From: Bacteroidota bacterium
Lineage (GTDB): Bacteria > Bacteroidota > Bacteroidia > Bacteroidales > P3
Reading direction: 5' to 3'
Length of the DNA stretch: 57,809 nt
Assembly (NCBI GenBank): GCA_017860255.1
Contig: JAFNAR010000044.1
Location: forward strand, 1 to 57,809
The notes under the pieces are model-generated. The model was not told the origin of the DNA and did not search any database. It saw only the letters and a program-made list of their open reading frames with translations. The position numbers and the translations under genes are program-made. Shown in pieces: positions 9,094-18,130 of this stretch. The number at the start of each line of letters is the position of its first letter. The stretch's first letter is position 1.

Positions 9094-10932
9094 TTATCTA
9101 TATCTTTTTCTATCCTTATCTCTACTATTTCTTGAACTGTCTTTCTTTCTGTCGTTACTTTTTCTATCGTTGCCTCTATTGTCGCTGCTTCTTCTTTCAT
9201 TGCTATTCCTTGAGGAGCTTCTTCTGTCACCACCACCATCTCTCCTTCTATCTCCTGAAGAACTTCTTCTCTCACCACTTCTTCCTCTTGAAGAAGAGCC
9301 TTTTGATTCTGCAATTTCAACAGCAATAGGTCTTCCTTTTACAAACTTGTCTTCAAAGGCATCAATAACTGCTTGTGCTTTTGACTCTTCAACATCAACA
9401 TAGGAAAACGTATCCAAAATATCAATCTTTCCAATCTCAATATGTCTTTCTTGAGTATAATCATTAATCATACCAATCAAACGTTGAGGTACGATATTGT
9501 CTTTATGTCCTAAAGTAATAAACAGTCTTGTGAAGTTACCTTCTTTGTTAGTTCTCTTATCCCCCCTATTATTGCTGCCCTTTTCCTGTTTGCTTCTTTC
9601 TCTTGATTCATCAACATTCAAATCAGGTGCACCAACATAATATTCCAAGAAACGGTTAAACTCCAATGAAACAAACTTACGAATAAGTTCTTCCTTGTCC
9701 ATCCATTCCAATTTCTTCATAATATCGGGCAAGAAAGTCTCAATTTCAGGATAATTTACATCAACATTCTCAACCTTATCAATCATATTGAAAAGTTGTT
9801 TTGTACAAACTTCTTTTCCAGTTGGGATATTAGCTTTTGTAAATTCTTTCTTAATTAGACGTTCAATATCTTTTATCTTATATTTCTCTCTCAAATTAAT
9901 GATAGCAATTGAAATACCAGTCTTGTCAGCTCTTCCTGTTCTTCCACTACGATGAACATATTGTTCCAATTCGTCAGGAAGGTTATAGTTTATAACATGA
10001 GTAAGGTTATTCACATCCAATCCTCTTGCAGCAACATCGGTTGCAACCAGCATTTGAACGTTTTTAAGTCTAAAACGGTTCATTACGTGATCTCTTTGAG
10101 CTTGAGATAAATCTCCATGCAAACTGTCTGCATTATATCCATCACGAATCAACATATCAGCCACTTCTTGTGTTTCAAGTTTTGTTCTACAAAAAACAAT
10201 TGAATAAATGTCTGGATAATAATCAGCAATTCTCTTTAATGCCAAGTATCTATCTTTTGCATGAACCAAATAATAAACGTGAGAAACACTATCAGCTCCT
10301 TGATTTCTAACCCCAATTTGAATTCTAACAGGGTTACTCATGTAATTTTTAGATATAGTTTCAACCTCTTTTGGCATAGTTGCTGAAAACAAAAGAGTAT
10401 GTTTGCTATTTGGAGTTTGAGCAAGAATATTATCTAAATCTTCTTTAAATCCCATATTTAACATTTCGTCAGCCTCATCTAATACTACGTATTTAAGCTT
10501 AGAAATATTAACCACACCTCTATTTATCAAATCATTCATTCTTCCAGGTGTAGCAACAATCATCTTAACACCTTTTCTTAAAGTACGGATTTGAACATCA
10601 ATGCTTGCACCTCCATAAACTGGCAAAATGGTGCATTCTTGAATATATTTTGAATAATTTTTACAATCCTTTGATATCTGAATACAAAGTTCTCTTGTAG
10701 GACAAAGCACCAAAACTTCAGTGTCTTTGTTTGTATAATCCATCTTTTGGATCATTGGTAATCCAAAAGCTGCTGTTTTTCCAGTACCTGTTTGAGCTAA
10801 AGCTACAAGGTCTACATCATCATTAAGTAGTACAGGTAATGTTTCTGCTTGAACGGGCATTGGGTTTTCAAAGCCGAGTTCATCAATGGCTTTGAGGATT
10901 TCTGGACTCATGCCCAATTCTTTAAATGTCAT
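9094..10932 (-). CDS. deaD: DEAD-box ATP-dependent RNA helicase (DeaD/CsdA-like)
   Basis: 612-aa helicase. Motifs in order are the Q motif, Walker A AQTGTGKTAA, PTREL, TPGR, DEADEM, SAT and HRSGRTGR. A DbpA-type RNA-binding domain follows at about residues 465-550 (FTRLFITLGHKDNI onward). The C terminus (about 555-612) is a low-complexity tail of Arg, Ser, Gly and Asp. Such helicases remodel rRNA and mRNA, often in ribosome assembly and cold adaptation. The gene has its own promoter and also lies downstream of a composite intergenic element (11200-11271) oriented towards it. Confidence 0.93.
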   Translation of the reverse strand: MTFKELGMSPEILKAIDELGFENPMPVQAETLPVLLNDDVDLVALAQTGTGKTAAFGLPMIQKMDYTNKDTEVLVLCPTRELCIQISKDCKNYSKYIQECTILPVYGGASIDVQIRTLRKGVKMIVATPGRMNDLINRGVVNISKLKYVVLDEADEMLNMGFKEDLDNILAQTPNSKHTLLFSATMPKEVETISKNYMSNPVRIQIGVRNQGADSVSHVYYLVHAKDRYLALKRIADYYPDIYSIVFCRTKLETQEVADMLIRDGYNADSLHGDLSQAQRDHVMNRFRLKNVQMLVATDVAARGLDVNNLTHVINYNLPDELEQYVHRSGRTGRADKTGISIAIINLREKYKIKDIERLIKKEFTKANIPTGKEVCTKQLFNMIDKVENVDVNYPEIETFLPDIMKKLEWMDKEELIRKFVSLEFNRFLEYYVGAPDLNVDESRERSKQEKGSNNRGDKRTNKEGNFTRLFITLGHKDNIVPQRLIGMINDYTQERHIEIGKIDILDTFSYVDVEESKAQAVIDAFEDKFVKGRPIAVEIAESKGSSSRGRSGERRSSSGDRRRDGGGDRRSSSRNSNERRSSDNRGNDRKSNDRKKDSSRNSRDKDRKRYR

Positions 10933-10958
10933 ATAAATTTTATTAGTGAATTAATTTG

Positions 10959-10966
10959 CAAAGGTA
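10959..10966 (-). promoter_or_regulatory. Helicase promoter -7 box
   Basis: Reads TACCTTTG on the minus strand, 27 bp upstream of the helicase ATG. It probably drives the helicase-rpe-PHP-purB-exporter unit. Confidence 0.75.
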
Positions 10967-11138
10967 TGAATAAAATTGCTATAAACGCGTAAAAGATAAA
11001 TATTAATGCAAGTTTACTTCAATTAATTTGAATGGATTAAGCTGAAAATTATCTTTTTTTGTTTCTTCTTTTGATTAAAATGTTAGACAAGTAGAAACAA
11101 AAAAGGGTGCACTTCACTTAGATAATAAAAAATATCTT

Positions 11139-11271
11139 AAGGATATTTTCAAAAAACTCAATCATAATTGAAATTATACCTTATATATTTCTCTCTAACC
11201 TTGATATATTTCTATAAAGTCGGGATATAAAACTTATTAATCAGGGACTATAGTCCTGAAATGCAAATATA
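11139..11271 (-). repeat. Composite intergenic element, copy 1 (short form, no GATGCGCATC array)
   Basis: Read on the minus strand it starts with a TATATTTG promoter box (11271-11264), then the palindrome GGACTATAGTCC (11256-11245), then a tail at 11249-11200 that is identical over 50 bp to positions 33970-34019. It ends with TTTTTGAAAATATCCTT (11155-11139), also found in copy 3. The helicase gene lies downstream in the same orientation. Compared with copies 2 and 3 it lacks the array of three palindromes. Copy 3 in turn lacks about 63 bp present here. Confidence 0.8.
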
Positions 11272-11297
11272 AGAAATTTTTATGAGATATGGAATTA

Positions 11298-11693
11298 TTA
11301 TTTTACTTTTTTATAGTATAGACTTTCAATTCTTTGGGAATCATCTTTAAATTTTACTTGAAGAATCAACTCGTCTTTAGAAAGTTTCTTAATATCCATA
11401 ATTGCAGTGTCTGTTTTTCCAAGCTTGAAAGAATATAATTTATTGTCACGAATAAGGTATCTTACATTTTCTTCTTGTTGTGAATTGTATATTTGAAGGG
11501 TGCCATCTTCTCTAAAAACATTATATGTTGGGGGGTATTGTGTCATATCCAAAGTGTCGCTTCCTTGCGAACTTTGCCCTACAATTAAAACATGTTGCCA
11601 CTTTCCTACAATTTTATCCTCCATTGAACCGCATGAAACAATAATAAATGAAAATATTAGTCCCACACTTAAAAGAATTATAATCTTTTTCAT
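11298..11693 (-). CDS. Small lipoprotein, lipocalin-like
   Basis: 131-aa protein with a lipoprotein signal peptide ending in the lipobox VSCG (Cys 21). The mature part opens with IVGKWQH, the GKW start typical of Bacteroidetes lipocalin-like proteins that form a small beta barrel. The remaining pattern of alternating beta strands and polar turns fits that fold. Function and ligand are unknown. It is a single-gene unit with its own promoter, and a composite repeat lies 26 bp past its stop. Confidence 0.75.
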   Translation of the reverse strand: MKKIIILLSVGLIFSFIIVSCGSMEDKIVGKWQHVLIVGQSSQGSDTLDMTQYPPTYNVFREDGTLQIYNSQQEENVRYLIRDNKLYSFKLGKTDTAIMDIKKLSKDELILQVKFKDDSQRIESLYYKKVK

Positions 11694-11743
11694 TTTATTA
11701 GATTGTATTATATTAATTCTTGTTTATAGATTTTTTCCATTTG

Positions 11744-11751
11744 CGAAGATA
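11744..11751 (-). promoter_or_regulatory. Lipoprotein promoter -7 box
   Basis: Reads TATCTTCG on the minus strand (one mismatch to TAnnTTTG), about 50 bp upstream of the ATG. Confidence 0.55.
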
Positions 11752-11825
11752 TGGAATTATTTTTGAATAGGTAAAGATAAAAGAAAATATCTTATTCTAA
11801 AATTGTTAATAAAACAAAAACTATC

Positions 11826-11833
11826 TACCTTTG
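11826..11833 (+). promoter_or_regulatory. M20 amidohydrolase promoter -7 box
   Basis: TACCTTTG, full consensus, 47 bp upstream of the ATG at 11880. Confidence 0.75.
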
Positions 11834-11879
11834 CATAATCCAAATTCAAGTGAAAGAATACTAACTCCTTTTTTATTAT

Positions 11880-13082
11880 ATGATTAGTAATAATAGTTTT
11901 AAAGAAAAAATAGAGCAATTAGCTCAGAAGTATTTTGATGAAATTGTGGAATATCGAAGGCATTTACACAAACATCCTGAACTTTCAACCCAAGAAGAAA
12001 AAACATCAGAATTCATTTGCTCAAAATTGGTAGAATGGGGTTTGGAATTCAAAAAAAATATTGGAGGATTTGGTATTTATGGATTTGTTAATGGAAAGAA
12101 TCCTAACAAAAAAACCGTTGCTCTTAGAGCCGATATGGACGCTCTTCCAATAAAGGAAGAAACTGAACTTACTTACAAATCAATTAACGAAGGCTTTATG
12201 CATGCTTGTGGTCATGATTTACACATGGCTTCACTTTTGGGTGCAATTAAAATATTAAAAGAATTGGAAAATGATTTTGAAGGAAGGGTAATGTTTATTT
12301 TTCAACCTTCCGAAGAAATGTATCCTGGAGGGGCATGGAAGATGTTGCAAGAAGGAATATTTAAAGAAATCACTCCAAGTAATATTTTTGCCTTTCACTC
12401 AACTCCTGAAATGGAATGTGGCTATATTGGAATGACTGAAGGCAAGGCAATGGCTTCAACAGACGAAATTTATATTGATATAATTGGTAAAGGAGGTCAT
12501 GGAGCAACTCCAGAGCTAAACATTGACCCAATTTTAGTTGCTTCTCATGTTGTTGTAGCTCTTCAAAGCATAGTTTCACGAAGTGCAACAGCAACAATTC
12601 CGACAGTTTTCTCAATTGGAAAATTTATTGCTAACGGAAGAACAAATATAATTCCTGATTCAGTACATTTGGAAGGTATAATTAGAACTTTTGATGAAAA
12701 TTGGAGAAAAGAATGCCATAATTTAATTGAAAGAATTGCTACTCAAACAGCAAAAGCTTTTGGAGCAGAAGCAAAAGTGTTTGTTGATCATGGCTATCCT
12801 TTTGTTTATAATGATATAGACTTAACAAGAAAGGTTTTTGGTTATGCTCAAACTTATTTTGGTGAAGAAAAAGTTTTAAATATTCCTCAAAGAACCACTG
12901 CAGAAGACTTTTCATATTTCTCTCAACAAGCTCCAAGCTGTTATTTTAGAGTTGGAACAAAAAAGAAAGATATGCAAATAACAAACCTTCACACATCAAC
13001 CTTCATTATTGATGAACAAAGCATAAAAAATGCAATGGGATTTTCAGCCTTTTTGGCGATTTCTTCTTTAAATCAAAGTTAA
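11880..13082 (+). CDS. M20-family amidohydrolase (N-acyl-L-amino acid / hippurate hydrolase type)
   Basis: 400-aa metal-dependent hydrolase. The N-terminal RRHLHKHPELS, RADMDALPI and HACGHDLHMA blocks are those of the M20D group, which releases amino acids from N-acyl or indole conjugates. The catalytic Glu lies in FQPSEE. A dimerisation domain occupies roughly residues 180-290. No signal peptide is visible, so it is cytoplasmic. The exact substrate cannot be read from sequence. It is followed 43 bp later by hpt, which has its own promoter. Confidence 0.9.
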   Translation: MISNNSFKEKIEQLAQKYFDEIVEYRRHLHKHPELSTQEEKTSEFICSKLVEWGLEFKKNIGGFGIYGFVNGKNPNKKTVALRADMDALPIKEETELTYKSINEGFMHACGHDLHMASLLGAIKILKELENDFEGRVMFIFQPSEEMYPGGAWKMLQEGIFKEITPSNIFAFHSTPEMECGYIGMTEGKAMASTDEIYIDIIGKGGHGATPELNIDPILVASHVVVALQSIVSRSATATIPTVFSIGKFIANGRTNIIPDSVHLEGIIRTFDENWRKECHNLIERIATQTAKAFGAEAKVFVDHGYPFVYNDIDLTRKVFGYAQTYFGEEKVLNIPQRTTAEDFSYFSQQAPSCYFRVGTKKKDMQITNLHTSTFIIDEQSIKNAMGFSAFLAISSLNQS

Positions 13083-13097
13083 TTCATTGTTTTAATT

Positions 13098-13105
13098 TAA
13101 TTTTG
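13098..13105 (+). promoter_or_regulatory. hpt promoter -7 box
   Basis: TAATTTTG, full consensus, 20 bp before the TTG start of hpt. It predicts a leader of about 16 nt and supports the unusual start codon. Confidence 0.65.
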
Positions 13106-13125
13106 CAAACTAAAAACACATTCTC

Positions 13126-13662
13126 TTGAACCAAGTAAACATAAAAGGCAAAATATTTCATAGGTTTATCAGCTGTGATGAAATAGAATTAGTGATTAAA
13201 TCATTAAGCGATAGGATTAATAAGGATTACGCTGATAAAGAAGTATTATTTTTAATAGTGCTTAATGGAGCTTTTATGTTTGCTTCTGATCTTTTAAAAA
13301 AGATTGAGGGTAACCATAAAATAAGTTTTATCAAACTTTCTTCCTATCAGGGTTTATGTTCTACAGATGAGGTTAGGGAACTTATTGGATTAAATGAAGA
13401 CCTTAAAGGTAAAAATATTATTGTAATAGAAGATATTATTGATACAGGTATTACGATGGAATGCTTAAGAGAAAGAATTTTGGCTAAAGAACCATCTTCT
13501 TTTGAAATATGCACTCTTATGTTTAAACCTAAAGCTTTCAAGAAAGATTATAATATAAAGTATATTGGGAAAGAGATAAGTAATGAGTTTATTATTGGGT
13601 ATGGTTTTGATTTTGATGGATACGGAAGAAATATTAAAGATATTTATCAGTTAAAAGAGTAA
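13126..13662 (+). CDS. hpt: Hypoxanthine phosphoribosyltransferase
   Basis: Purine salvage enzyme that converts hypoxanthine and guanine with PRPP to IMP and GMP. The 178-aa length is normal. VIEDIIDTGITM is the PRPP-binding loop, LNGAFMFASDL precedes it, and FIIGYGFDFDGYGRN is the C-terminal nucleobase region. The start is a TTG at 13126: no ATG occurs early in the frame, family members begin at about this position, and the -7 box ends 20 bp upstream. The adenylate kinase gene follows after 33 bp, so purine salvage and nucleotide phosphorylation are probably co-expressed. Confidence 0.93.
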   Translation: MNQVNIKGKIFHRFISCDEIELVIKSLSDRINKDYADKEVLFLIVLNGAFMFASDLLKKIEGNHKISFIKLSSYQGLCSTDEVRELIGLNEDLKGKNIIVIEDIIDTGITMECLRERILAKEPSSFEICTLMFKPKAFKKDYNIKYIGKEISNEFIIGYGFDFDGYGRNIKDIYQLKE

Positions 13663-13695
13663 TTTAAAACAAACTAACTAAAAATAAAATAAAAA

Positions 13696-14859
13696 ATGCT
13701 AAGTATAGTATTATTTGGAGCTCCTGGAGCAGGGAAAGGCACTCAGTCAAAGATGTTGGTTGAGAAATATAACCTTACTTATATTTCAACAGGAGACATT
13801 TTAAGAAAAGAAATAGCTGAAGGTACAGAAATTGGACTAAAAGCAAAAGATATAATTAACAAGGGAGGGTTGGTTGACGATGAGTTAATTGTTCAAATTA
13901 TTGAGAAGACTATTGAAAACTCTACAACAGGAGGAATTCTTTTTGATGGATTCCCTCGTACAGTTGTTCAAGCATACATTTTAGAAGGCTTGTTACACAG
14001 AATGAATCGCAGACTTTTATGCTTACTATCATTGGAGGTTCCAAGAGAAATGCTTATTGAAAGAATGCTAAATAGAGCTTCAATTGAAGGCAGAGAAGAC
14101 GATAAAAAGGAAGTTATCTTAAATCGTTTTCAAGAATACGACAATAAAACAATTCCAGTAGCAGAGTTTTACAAACAAAAAGGAATTTACTGCCCAATTA
14201 ATGGAGTAGGAACAGTTGAAGAAGTGTTTTCTCGATTGGAAGAAGTGGTTGATAAGACTCTTGAAAATGCTTACAGAAACATTATTCTTTTTGGTTCTCC
14301 TGGTTCAGGAAGAGGAACTCAAGCTAAGCTTTTAGCAAAAGAATATGACTTGGTTTATGTTTCAACTGGAGCAATGATAAGAGATGAAATTGCAAAAGGT
14401 TCAGAAATTGGACTATTAAGTAAACCTTATATAGATCAAGGAAATGGAGTTCCTGATTTAATTGCAATTCAACTAATAGAACAAAAGATTGAAGAAAATC
14501 CAAATGCTAAAGGTTTCCTTTTTAAAGGTTTCCCTTCAACCTATGTTCAAGCTTACATTATGGATGGAATCTTAGAAAAGATGCATACTTCTGTAACTTG
14601 TATGATTGAAATGCAATCTAATCCTCTTCAATGTATAAAACGTCTTACTCAAAGAAGTAAAACTGAAAGAAGAAGAACATATGATATGGATCCTGAAATC
14701 ATAATTCACCGTATTGAGAATTATGAACAATCAGCCTTAAATGTAAAGAACTACTATCAAAAGAAAAATAAATACTATAGTGTTAAATCCGATGCATCTG
14801 AAGAAGTTGTGTTTGAAAACCTATGTAAAATTGTAGATGAAGCTCTTAAAAAAGCGTAA
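13696..14859 (+). CDS. adk: Tandem-domain adenylate kinase with a degenerate second domain
   Basis: 387 aa, twice the usual length, built from two adenylate kinase domains. Domain 1 (about 1-190) is intact: P-loop GAPGAGKGT with K14, STGDILR, FDGFPRT (D84, R88) and GREDD. Domain 2 (about 193-387) follows the same plan but has Arg in the P-loop ([10 protein letters not shown]206), FKGFPST (K277 and S281 replace the Asp and Arg) and an altered lid. Domain 1 should convert AMP plus ATP to two ADP. Domain 2 is probably inactive and may be regulatory or structural. It lies between hpt and obg on one strand with 17 bp to obg. Confidence 0.9.
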   Translation: MLSIVLFGAPGAGKGTQSKMLVEKYNLTYISTGDILRKEIAEGTEIGLKAKDIINKGGLVDDELIVQIIEKTIENSTTGGILFDGFPRTVVQAYILEGLLHRMNRRLLCLLSLEVPREMLIERMLNRASIEGREDDKKEVILNRFQEYDNKTIPVAEFYKQKGIYCPINGVGTVEEVFSRLEEVVDKTLENAYRNIILFGSPGSGRGTQAKLLAKEYDLVYVSTGAMIRDEIAKGSEIGLLSKPYIDQGNGVPDLIAIQLIEQKIEENPNAKGFLFKGFPSTYVQAYIMDGILEKMHTSVTCMIEMQSNPLQCIKRLTQRSKTERRRTYDMDPEIIIHRIENYEQSALNVKNYYQKKNKYYSVKSDASEEVVFENLCKIVDEALKKA

Positions 14860-14876
14860 CTAATAAAATAAATAAT

Positions 14877-15878
14877 ATGCGTTCGAACTTTGTAGATTAT
14901 GTAAAGATAAATTGTCGTAGTGGGAAAGGAGGTGCAGGCTCTGCTCATTTGCTTCGCTCAAGAAGTAATGCTAAAGGAGGTCCTGATGGTGGAGATGGAG
15001 GAAGAGGAGGGCATATTATTTTGAGAGGGAATAAACAGTTTTGGACTCTTTTGCATCTTAAATATACTAAGCACCTTATTGCAGAAGATGGAGAAGGAGG
15101 AGGAAAAAATCGATTAACTGGAAGGGAAGGTAAAGATATAATTGTAGATGTTCCTCTTGGAACAATATGCAGAGATGTTGAAACAGGAGAGGTTGATTGT
15201 GAGATTGTGGAAGAAGGACAAGAGGTTATTATTGCTCAAGGAGGTAGAGGAGGATTGGGAAATGACCATTTTAAATCTTCAACTAACCAAACTCCACGCT
15301 ATTTTCAACCAGGAGAAGAAGGTATTGAGGCTTGGAAGATAATAGAACTAAAAATACTTGCTGATGTTGGTTTGGTTGGTTTTCCAAATGCAGGGAAAAG
15401 TACTTTATTAAGTGTTGTTTCTGCTGCAAAGCCAGAAATTGCAGATTATCCTTTCACAACATTGGTTCCTAATCTTGGAATTGTAAAATATAGAGATGAA
15501 CAATCTTTTATTATGGCAGATATTCCAGGAATTATTGAAGGAGCTTCTGAAGGTAAAGGTTTAGGTATTCGATTTTTGAGACATATTGAAAGAAATTCTC
15601 TTTTATTATTTATGGTTCCTTGCGATGCCAATGACATTAAAAAAGAATATAAAATACTTCTTAATGAGCTTCAAAACTACAATCCTGAATTAATGGACAA
15701 GGATAGAATTCTCGCAATAACTAAATGTGATATGCTTGATAAGGAAATGATTTCTCAAATGAAAAAACTTCTTCCAAAACAAGTAAAGGCAGTATTTATT
15801 TCTTCTGTGTCAGGAATGGGAATTATGGAATTGAAGGATATAATTTGGCAGACCCTCAATGGAAGCAATATTAAATAA
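14877..15878 (+). CDS. obgE: GTPase Obg
   Basis: 333-aa ribosome-associated GTPase of large-subunit maturation and stress control. The glycine-rich Obg fold fills residues 1-155 ([22 protein letters not shown]). The G domain follows with GFPNAGKST (G1), FTTL (G2), DIPGIIEGA (G3) and TKCD (G4). It lacks the extra C-terminal domain found in some Obg proteins. Its last 20 bases overlap the start of the PAP2 gene, which implies translational coupling. Confidence 0.96.
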   Translation: MRSNFVDYVKINCRSGKGGAGSAHLLRSRSNAKGGPDGGDGGRGGHIILRGNKQFWTLLHLKYTKHLIAEDGEGGGKNRLTGREGKDIIVDVPLGTICRDVETGEVDCEIVEEGQEVIIAQGGRGGLGNDHFKSSTNQTPRYFQPGEEGIEAWKIIELKILADVGLVGFPNAGKSTLLSVVSAAKPEIADYPFTTLVPNLGIVKYRDEQSFIMADIPGIIEGASEGKGLGIRFLRHIERNSLLLFMVPCDANDIKKEYKILLNELQNYNPELMDKDRILAITKCDMLDKEMISQMKKLLPKQVKAVFISSVSGMGIMELKDIIWQTLNGSNIK

Positions 15879-16461
15879 AGATACTGAGCTTTTCTATCTT
15901 ATAAATGGATTAAGAAGTTCTTTCTTTGACTATTTCTTTGCATTCTTAAGCCATAATCTTAGTTTTGTTGTAGCCATACTTTCTGTTGTAATTTTTCTTT
16001 CAATTAAGAAATTCAACAAACATTTTTGGATACTTATAGTATTGGTTGCCCTTTCTTTCTTACTTGCAGATAGAATATCGGTGCTTTGCTTTAAAGATGT
16101 TTTTCAAAGATTGAGGCCAAGTCATGCTTTGGAGGGGGTTAATTTAGTTAAACTTTCTTCTTGGCATCTTATATATGACTACAAAGGAGGACTATATGGT
16201 TTTGTTTCTTCTCATTCTGCAAATGCTTTTTCGTTAGCAACAATATTCGCAGTTTTAGGGAAAAAATACAAACTCCTGCCAATCTTAATTTACTCTTGGG
16301 CAATTTTAGTAGGATATTCAAGAATTTATTGCGGAGTACACTATCCTTTAGATGTAATAGTTGGAGGAATATTGGGAATGGGAATTGGACTGTTAATTGT
16401 TATGCTTTACAAGTTTATATTGAAGAAATATCTAAGCAAAAAGGCTAATAATCTTTCTTAA
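15859..16461 (+). CDS. PAP2-family membrane phosphatase
   Basis: 200-aa integral membrane protein with about five or six helices. The three PAP2 motifs are present: [17 protein letters not shown] and [13 protein letters not shown], which contain the catalytic His residues. Likely substrates are undecaprenyl pyrophosphate or phosphatidate-type lipids in the outer leaflet of the inner membrane, but no single substrate can be chosen. It overlaps obg by 20 bp and ends the hpt-adk-obg run, followed by two hairpins. Confidence 0.88.
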   Translation: MEAILNKDTELFYLINGLRSSFFDYFFAFLSHNLSFVVAILSVVIFLSIKKFNKHFWILIVLVALSFLLADRISVLCFKDVFQRLRPSHALEGVNLVKLSSWHLIYDYKGGLYGFVSSHSANAFSLATIFAVLGKKYKLLPILIYSWAILVGYSRIYCGVHYPLDVIVGGILGMGIGLLIVMLYKFILKKYLSKKANNLS

Positions 16462-16467
16462 TTTCTT

Positions 16468-16495
16468 TCCCTTTTAAAATTAAAGGGATCTTTTT
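16468..16495 (+). terminator. Terminator of the hpt-adk-obg-PAP2 run
   Basis: Stem TCCCTTT/AAAGGGA around an 8-nt AT loop, followed by TCTTTTTG, just after the PAP2 stop. Confidence 0.55.
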
Positions 16496-16517
16496 GAAAT
16501 TATAAGGGAGTTAAACA

Positions 16518-16559
16518 AAAAAAGTCGGTGATTAAATAGAAAAAATCACCGACTTTTTT
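16518..16559. terminator. Bidirectional terminator between PAP2 and nadB
   Basis: Perfect 16-bp inverted repeat: AAAAAAGTCGGTGATT (16518-16533) and its complement (16544-16559), 10-nt loop. The A and T tracts at the ends allow termination in both directions, as expected between convergent genes. Confidence 0.85.
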
Positions 16560-16573
16560 ATAATATTTCTTGC

Positions 16574-18127
16574 TTAATAATTTACCAAGTAGTGTAATCC
16601 TACGCTTTCCTTTCTTTCCATAGCCATTTTTATTATTAAATATGAATTGGCAATAAGGTTTCGTAACTCACAAAGCTTAGGAATTAAAACTGAACGGTTA
16701 TAAATTGCTTCAGTTTCTTTATAAATAAGTTCCAAACGATTGAAGGCTCTTTTAAGTCTTAAATCTGAACGTACAATTCCAACATAGTTTGACATTATTT
16801 GTTGAAGCTCTTTTACAGATTGAGATATTAGAACCATTTCTTCATTTAGAACCATTCCTTCTGCATTCCAATCTGGAACTTCCTTGCAAAACTTAACATC
16901 GTTTATTTTATTTAAGCAATCAAGTGCTCCTCTATGAGAAAATACTAATGCTTCAAGAAGTGAATTTGAGGCTAAACGATTTGCTCCATGAAGTCCTGTT
17001 CTTGCGCATTCACCTGAGGAATAGAGATTATTTATTGTTGTTTGAGCATTTTCGTCCACAACTACACCTCCACAAGAATAGTGTGCAGCTGGAACAACAG
17101 GTATCATATCCTTAGTAATGTTAACTCCTATTTCTAAACATTTAGCATAAATATTAGGGAAGTGATTCATTATCTCTGTTTTTTCTATTGCTCTACAATC
17201 CAAATAAACATGATCGTCTCCTCTAACCTTCATTTCATGGTCAATTGCACGAGCAACAATATCTCTTGGAGCAAGGGATTCTCTCTTATCATATTTACTC
17301 ATAAAAGGATTCCCGTCAATTGTTTTCAAAATTCCTCCTGCTCCTCTCATAGCTTCAGTAATCAAAAAGGAAGGTTTTTCCAATGGATTATAGAGTGAGG
17401 TTGGGTGAAATTGAACAAATTCCATATCAGCAAGATGTCCTTTAGCTCTATGAACCATTGCTTGTCCATCTCCTGTTGCAACAATTGGATTTGTGGTTGT
17501 GCTGTAAACATTACCATTTCCTCCAGTTGCCAAAAGAGTAAATTTAGCTAAATAAGTATCTATTGAATTGTCAAGCTGGTTAAGAACATAAGCTCCATAG
17601 CATTCAATATCTTTTCTATGACGATTTACTTCTTCTCCCAAATGATGTTGAGTAATTAAATCAACAGCATATTGTTTTTCCTTAATAGTAATATTTGGGT
17701 GAGCTTTTGCTTTTTCAAGTAGGGCTCTTTCAATTTCTGAGCCTGTATTATCTTGATGGTGGAGTATTCTAAATTCAGAATGGCCTCCTTCTCTTGCAAG
17801 GTCGTAAGCACCAGAAGACTTTTTATCGAAATTTGTTCCCCAAAGAATCAATTCCTTTACTCTTTCTGTACTTTCGGTTATTGTTATCCTAACAGCTTTC
17901 TCATCGCAAATTCCTGCACCTGCAATTAATGTGTCTTGAATATGTTTTTCATAACTGTCGGGATGATACATTACAGCAGCAATTCCTCCTTGAGCATATT
18001 TTGTTGAACTCTCAGAGGCGTCATCCTTTGTAAGGATGCAAACCTTTCCTTTTTCGGCTACTTTCAATGCAAAACTGAGTCCAGCAATACCTGAACCCAA
18101 AACTAAGAAATCAACTTCGTATCTCAT
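16574..18127 (-). CDS. nadB: L-aspartate oxidase
   Basis: FAD enzyme that oxidises L-aspartate to iminoaspartate, the first step of de novo NAD synthesis. At 517 aa it has the N-terminal dinucleotide-binding LGSGIAGLSFAL, the SSTKYAQGGIAA block, the HHQD/HPTSL active-site regions and TGLHGANRLASNSLLEALVF. It begins only 3 bp after the atpG stop, so it is the last gene of the ATP synthase transcription unit. The partners nadA and nadC are not in the window. The link to ATP synthase is unusual for this gene. Confidence 0.95.
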   Translation of the reverse strand: MRYEVDFLVLGSGIAGLSFALKVAEKGKVCILTKDDASESSTKYAQGGIAAVMYHPDSYEKHIQDTLIAGAGICDEKAVRITITESTERVKELILWGTNFDKKSSGAYDLAREGGHSEFRILHHQDNTGSEIERALLEKAKAHPNITIKEKQYAVDLITQHHLGEEVNRHRKDIECYGAYVLNQLDNSIDTYLAKFTLLATGGNGNVYSTTTNPIVATGDGQAMVHRAKGHLADMEFVQFHPTSLYNPLEKPSFLITEAMRGAGGILKTIDGNPFMSKYDKRESLAPRDIVARAIDHEMKVRGDDHVYLDCRAIEKTEIMNHFPNIYAKCLEIGVNITKDMIPVVPAAHYSCGGVVVDENAQTTINNLYSSGECARTGLHGANRLASNSLLEALVFSHRGALDCLNKINDVKFCKEVPDWNAEGMVLNEEMVLISQSVKELQQIMSNYVGIVRSDLRLKRAFNRLELIYKETEAIYNRSVLIPKLCELRNLIANSYLIIKMAMERKESVGLHYLVNY

Positions 18128-18130
18128 TAT

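Larger units (their letters stand above)
10933..11297. other. Intergenic region between helicase and lipoprotein genes
   Basis: No gene is seen. From the helicase side it holds the helicase -7 box, an imperfectly spaced inverted repeat (CTTTTTTGTTTCT at 11053-11065 with AGAAACAAAAAAG at 11093-11105), then a composite repeat element oriented towards the helicase. Confidence 0.65.
16466..16559. repeat. Hairpin-rich 21-bp-period region between convergent PAP2 and nadB genes
   Basis: AAATTAAAGGGA (16477-16488) and AAATTATAAGGGA (16497-16509) place GGGA exactly 21 bp apart. The next related word, GTCGGTGATT, follows 18-21 bp later, then its inverse. The GTCGG word also occurs in the array near 4.4 kb. 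Confidence 0.55.

Noticed and set aside
9030..9403. Several overlapping frames on both strands at the helicase C terminus
   Set aside because: They arise from the Arg/Ser/Gly-rich low-complexity tail of the helicase read in other frames.
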